Source of the DNA: an uncultured Lachnospiraceae bacterium
Lineage (GTDB): Bacteria; Bacillota; Clostridia; Lachnospirales; Lachnospiraceae
Length of the DNA: 64,000 nucleotides
Direction: 5' to 3'
Assembly (NCBI GenBank): GCA_948473115.1
Contig: CAOKWI010000007.1
Coordinates: 1-64,000, forward strand
Shown here: in pieces, positions 63,346 through 64,000 of the stretch
Layout of the letters: each line of letters begins with the position of its first letter
How positions within the stretch are numbered: the stretch's first letter is position 1
Made by a program: the position numbers and the translations under genes
The notes under the pieces: model-generated
The model's database searches: none
What the model saw: only the letters and a program-made list of their open reading frames with translations
What the model was told of the DNA's origin: nothing

Positions 63346-64000
63346 TTAATAATGGTATCTCTTCTTATTGCCGATCCAGAACAGCACCGTCACAAGCACC
63401 GCCATCACCTCCGCCACCACGATGGAGATCCATATTCCGTCAATCTGCCAGAATATGGGGAGGATCAGGATGGCCGCGATCTGGAACACCAGCGTCCTCA
63501 GGAAAGAAATGGCTGCGGAGATCAGGCCGTTGTTCAGCGCAGTGAAAAATCCCGAGCCGTAAATGGCAAATCCGGAAAACAAAAACGAAAAGGAAAAAAT
63601 CGCAAATCCTCTCAGTGTCAGGCTCAGCAGATCAGCGTCATATCCCACGAACAAAATGGAAAGGGGCTTTGCAAGCACTTCCCCGAGAAGCAGCATACAC
63701 ACGGAAAACGTACCTGTTATGATAAGGCTCTTTTTGAACAAGCCCTTTAATTCATCGTGGTTTCCGGCACCGTAATGATAGCTGATCACGGGCGCGGTTC
63801 CAATGGTATATCCGATAAAGACAGCGATAAAGATCATGCTCACATACATCAGTACACCGTATGCCGCTACGCCGTTTTCCCCTGCATATTTCATAAGCTG
63901 CATATTATAGAGCATATTTACCAGGGACATGGACACGTTGCTCATCAGTTCCGAGGAACCGTTGGCGCAGATCCGGAGAAGCGCTTTACCGTCGAAGGAG
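63346..64000 (-). CDS. MATE-family transporter, C-terminal part (cut by window end)
   Basis: The frame runs unbroken from the window edge to a stop at 63346, covering 218 codons, so the start lies outside. Text before the first in-window Met reads KALLRICANGSSEL, continuous with the protein. The visible part is the second half of a MATE exporter with about six helices (NMLYNMQLMKYAGENGVAAYGVLMY, GYTIGTAPVISYHYGAGNHDELK, GFFTALNNGLISAAISFLRTLVFQ), of the MepA-like branch and not close to the MATE protein at 2351. The tail ends in a basic KKRYHY. Confidence 0.9.
   Translation of the reverse strand, partial: SFDGKALLRICANGSSELMSNVSMSLVNMLYNMQLMKYAGENGVAAYGVLMYVSMIFIAVFIGYTIGTAPVISYHYGAGNHDELKGLFKKSLIITGTFSVCMLLLGEVLAKPLSILFVGYDADLLSLTLRGFAIFSFSFLFSGFAIYGSGFFTALNNGLISAAISFLRTLVFQIAAILILPIFWQIDGIWISIVVAEVMAVLVTVLFWIGNKKRYHY

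Overview
The window reads as chromosome of a gut-type Firmicute of the class Clostridia, most likely a Lachnospiraceae member. Supporting signs are the type III glutamine synthetase, an ammonium transporter fused to a PII domain, a Lys/Ala-rich DUF6465-type protein, hrcA-grpE-dnaK-dnaJ behind a CIRCE operator, RNase J, IreB, strong AGGAGG ribosome sites and sigma-A promoters with 17-base spacers. No rRNA, tRNA, CRISPR array, intact insertion sequence or prophage was seen. Coding density is high and most genes lie on the plus strand.

Layout. 0-7.6 kb: Amt-PII fusion, a MATE exporter with a repetitive tail, an MBOAT/DHHW pair for O-acetylation of an extracellular glycan, and an aldo-keto reductase. 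7.7-8.5 kb: a lone short flagellin gene. 8.7-21.9 kb: a carbohydrate-use locus with a membrane-bound AraC regulator (YesS-like), a lipoprotein and two permeases of an LplABC/YtcQ-type importer, a GH88 unsaturated glucuronyl hydrolase, a DUF2264 protein, an unassigned 565-residue protein and a GH3 enzyme with reversed domain order. 22-24.3 kb: hflK-hflC on the minus strand. 24.5-31.3 kb: polysaccharide deacetylase, glpK, an aminotransferase, a patatin, uppP and an AT-hook protein. 31.4-36.7 kb: the heat-shock operon. 36.7-43.5 kb: accessory genes, namely a Fic protein with a built-in VbhA-like segment, an unknown protein, a 1031-residue GH106-like hydrolase and an O-antigen-ligase-like membrane protein with a repetitive tail.

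From 43.5 kb on the content is mostly housekeeping: prmA-rsmE, cysteine desulfurase-thiI (sulfur for tRNA thiolation), a His-less HPr paralogue, mtaB, then a block that follows the Bacillus yrzL-yrrK-yrzB-yrrL-yrrM-yrrN/O order (ireB, ruvX, DUF1292, MltG-like, trmR, trhP) with a damaged fur, RNase J and a YlbF protein inserted. glnN, a histidine phosphatase, tatD, an unknown protein, an AAA-ATPase/PD-(D/E)XK protein and the 3' part of a second MATE gene finish the window. tRNA modification is a recurring theme (thiI, mtaB, trmR, trhP), as is nitrogen assimilation (amt-PII at one end, glnN at the other).

The intergenic spaces are unusually rich in structure: four long imperfect palindromes or MITE-like elements of unrelated sequence, a 71-bp tandem array with terminator-like hairpins, a second modular terminator array sharing a hairpin with the first, and shared GTAACAGTT hairpins. 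The least explained coding content is the uronide locus, which contains a GH88 but no recognisable polysaccharide lyase and two uncharacterised enzymes.
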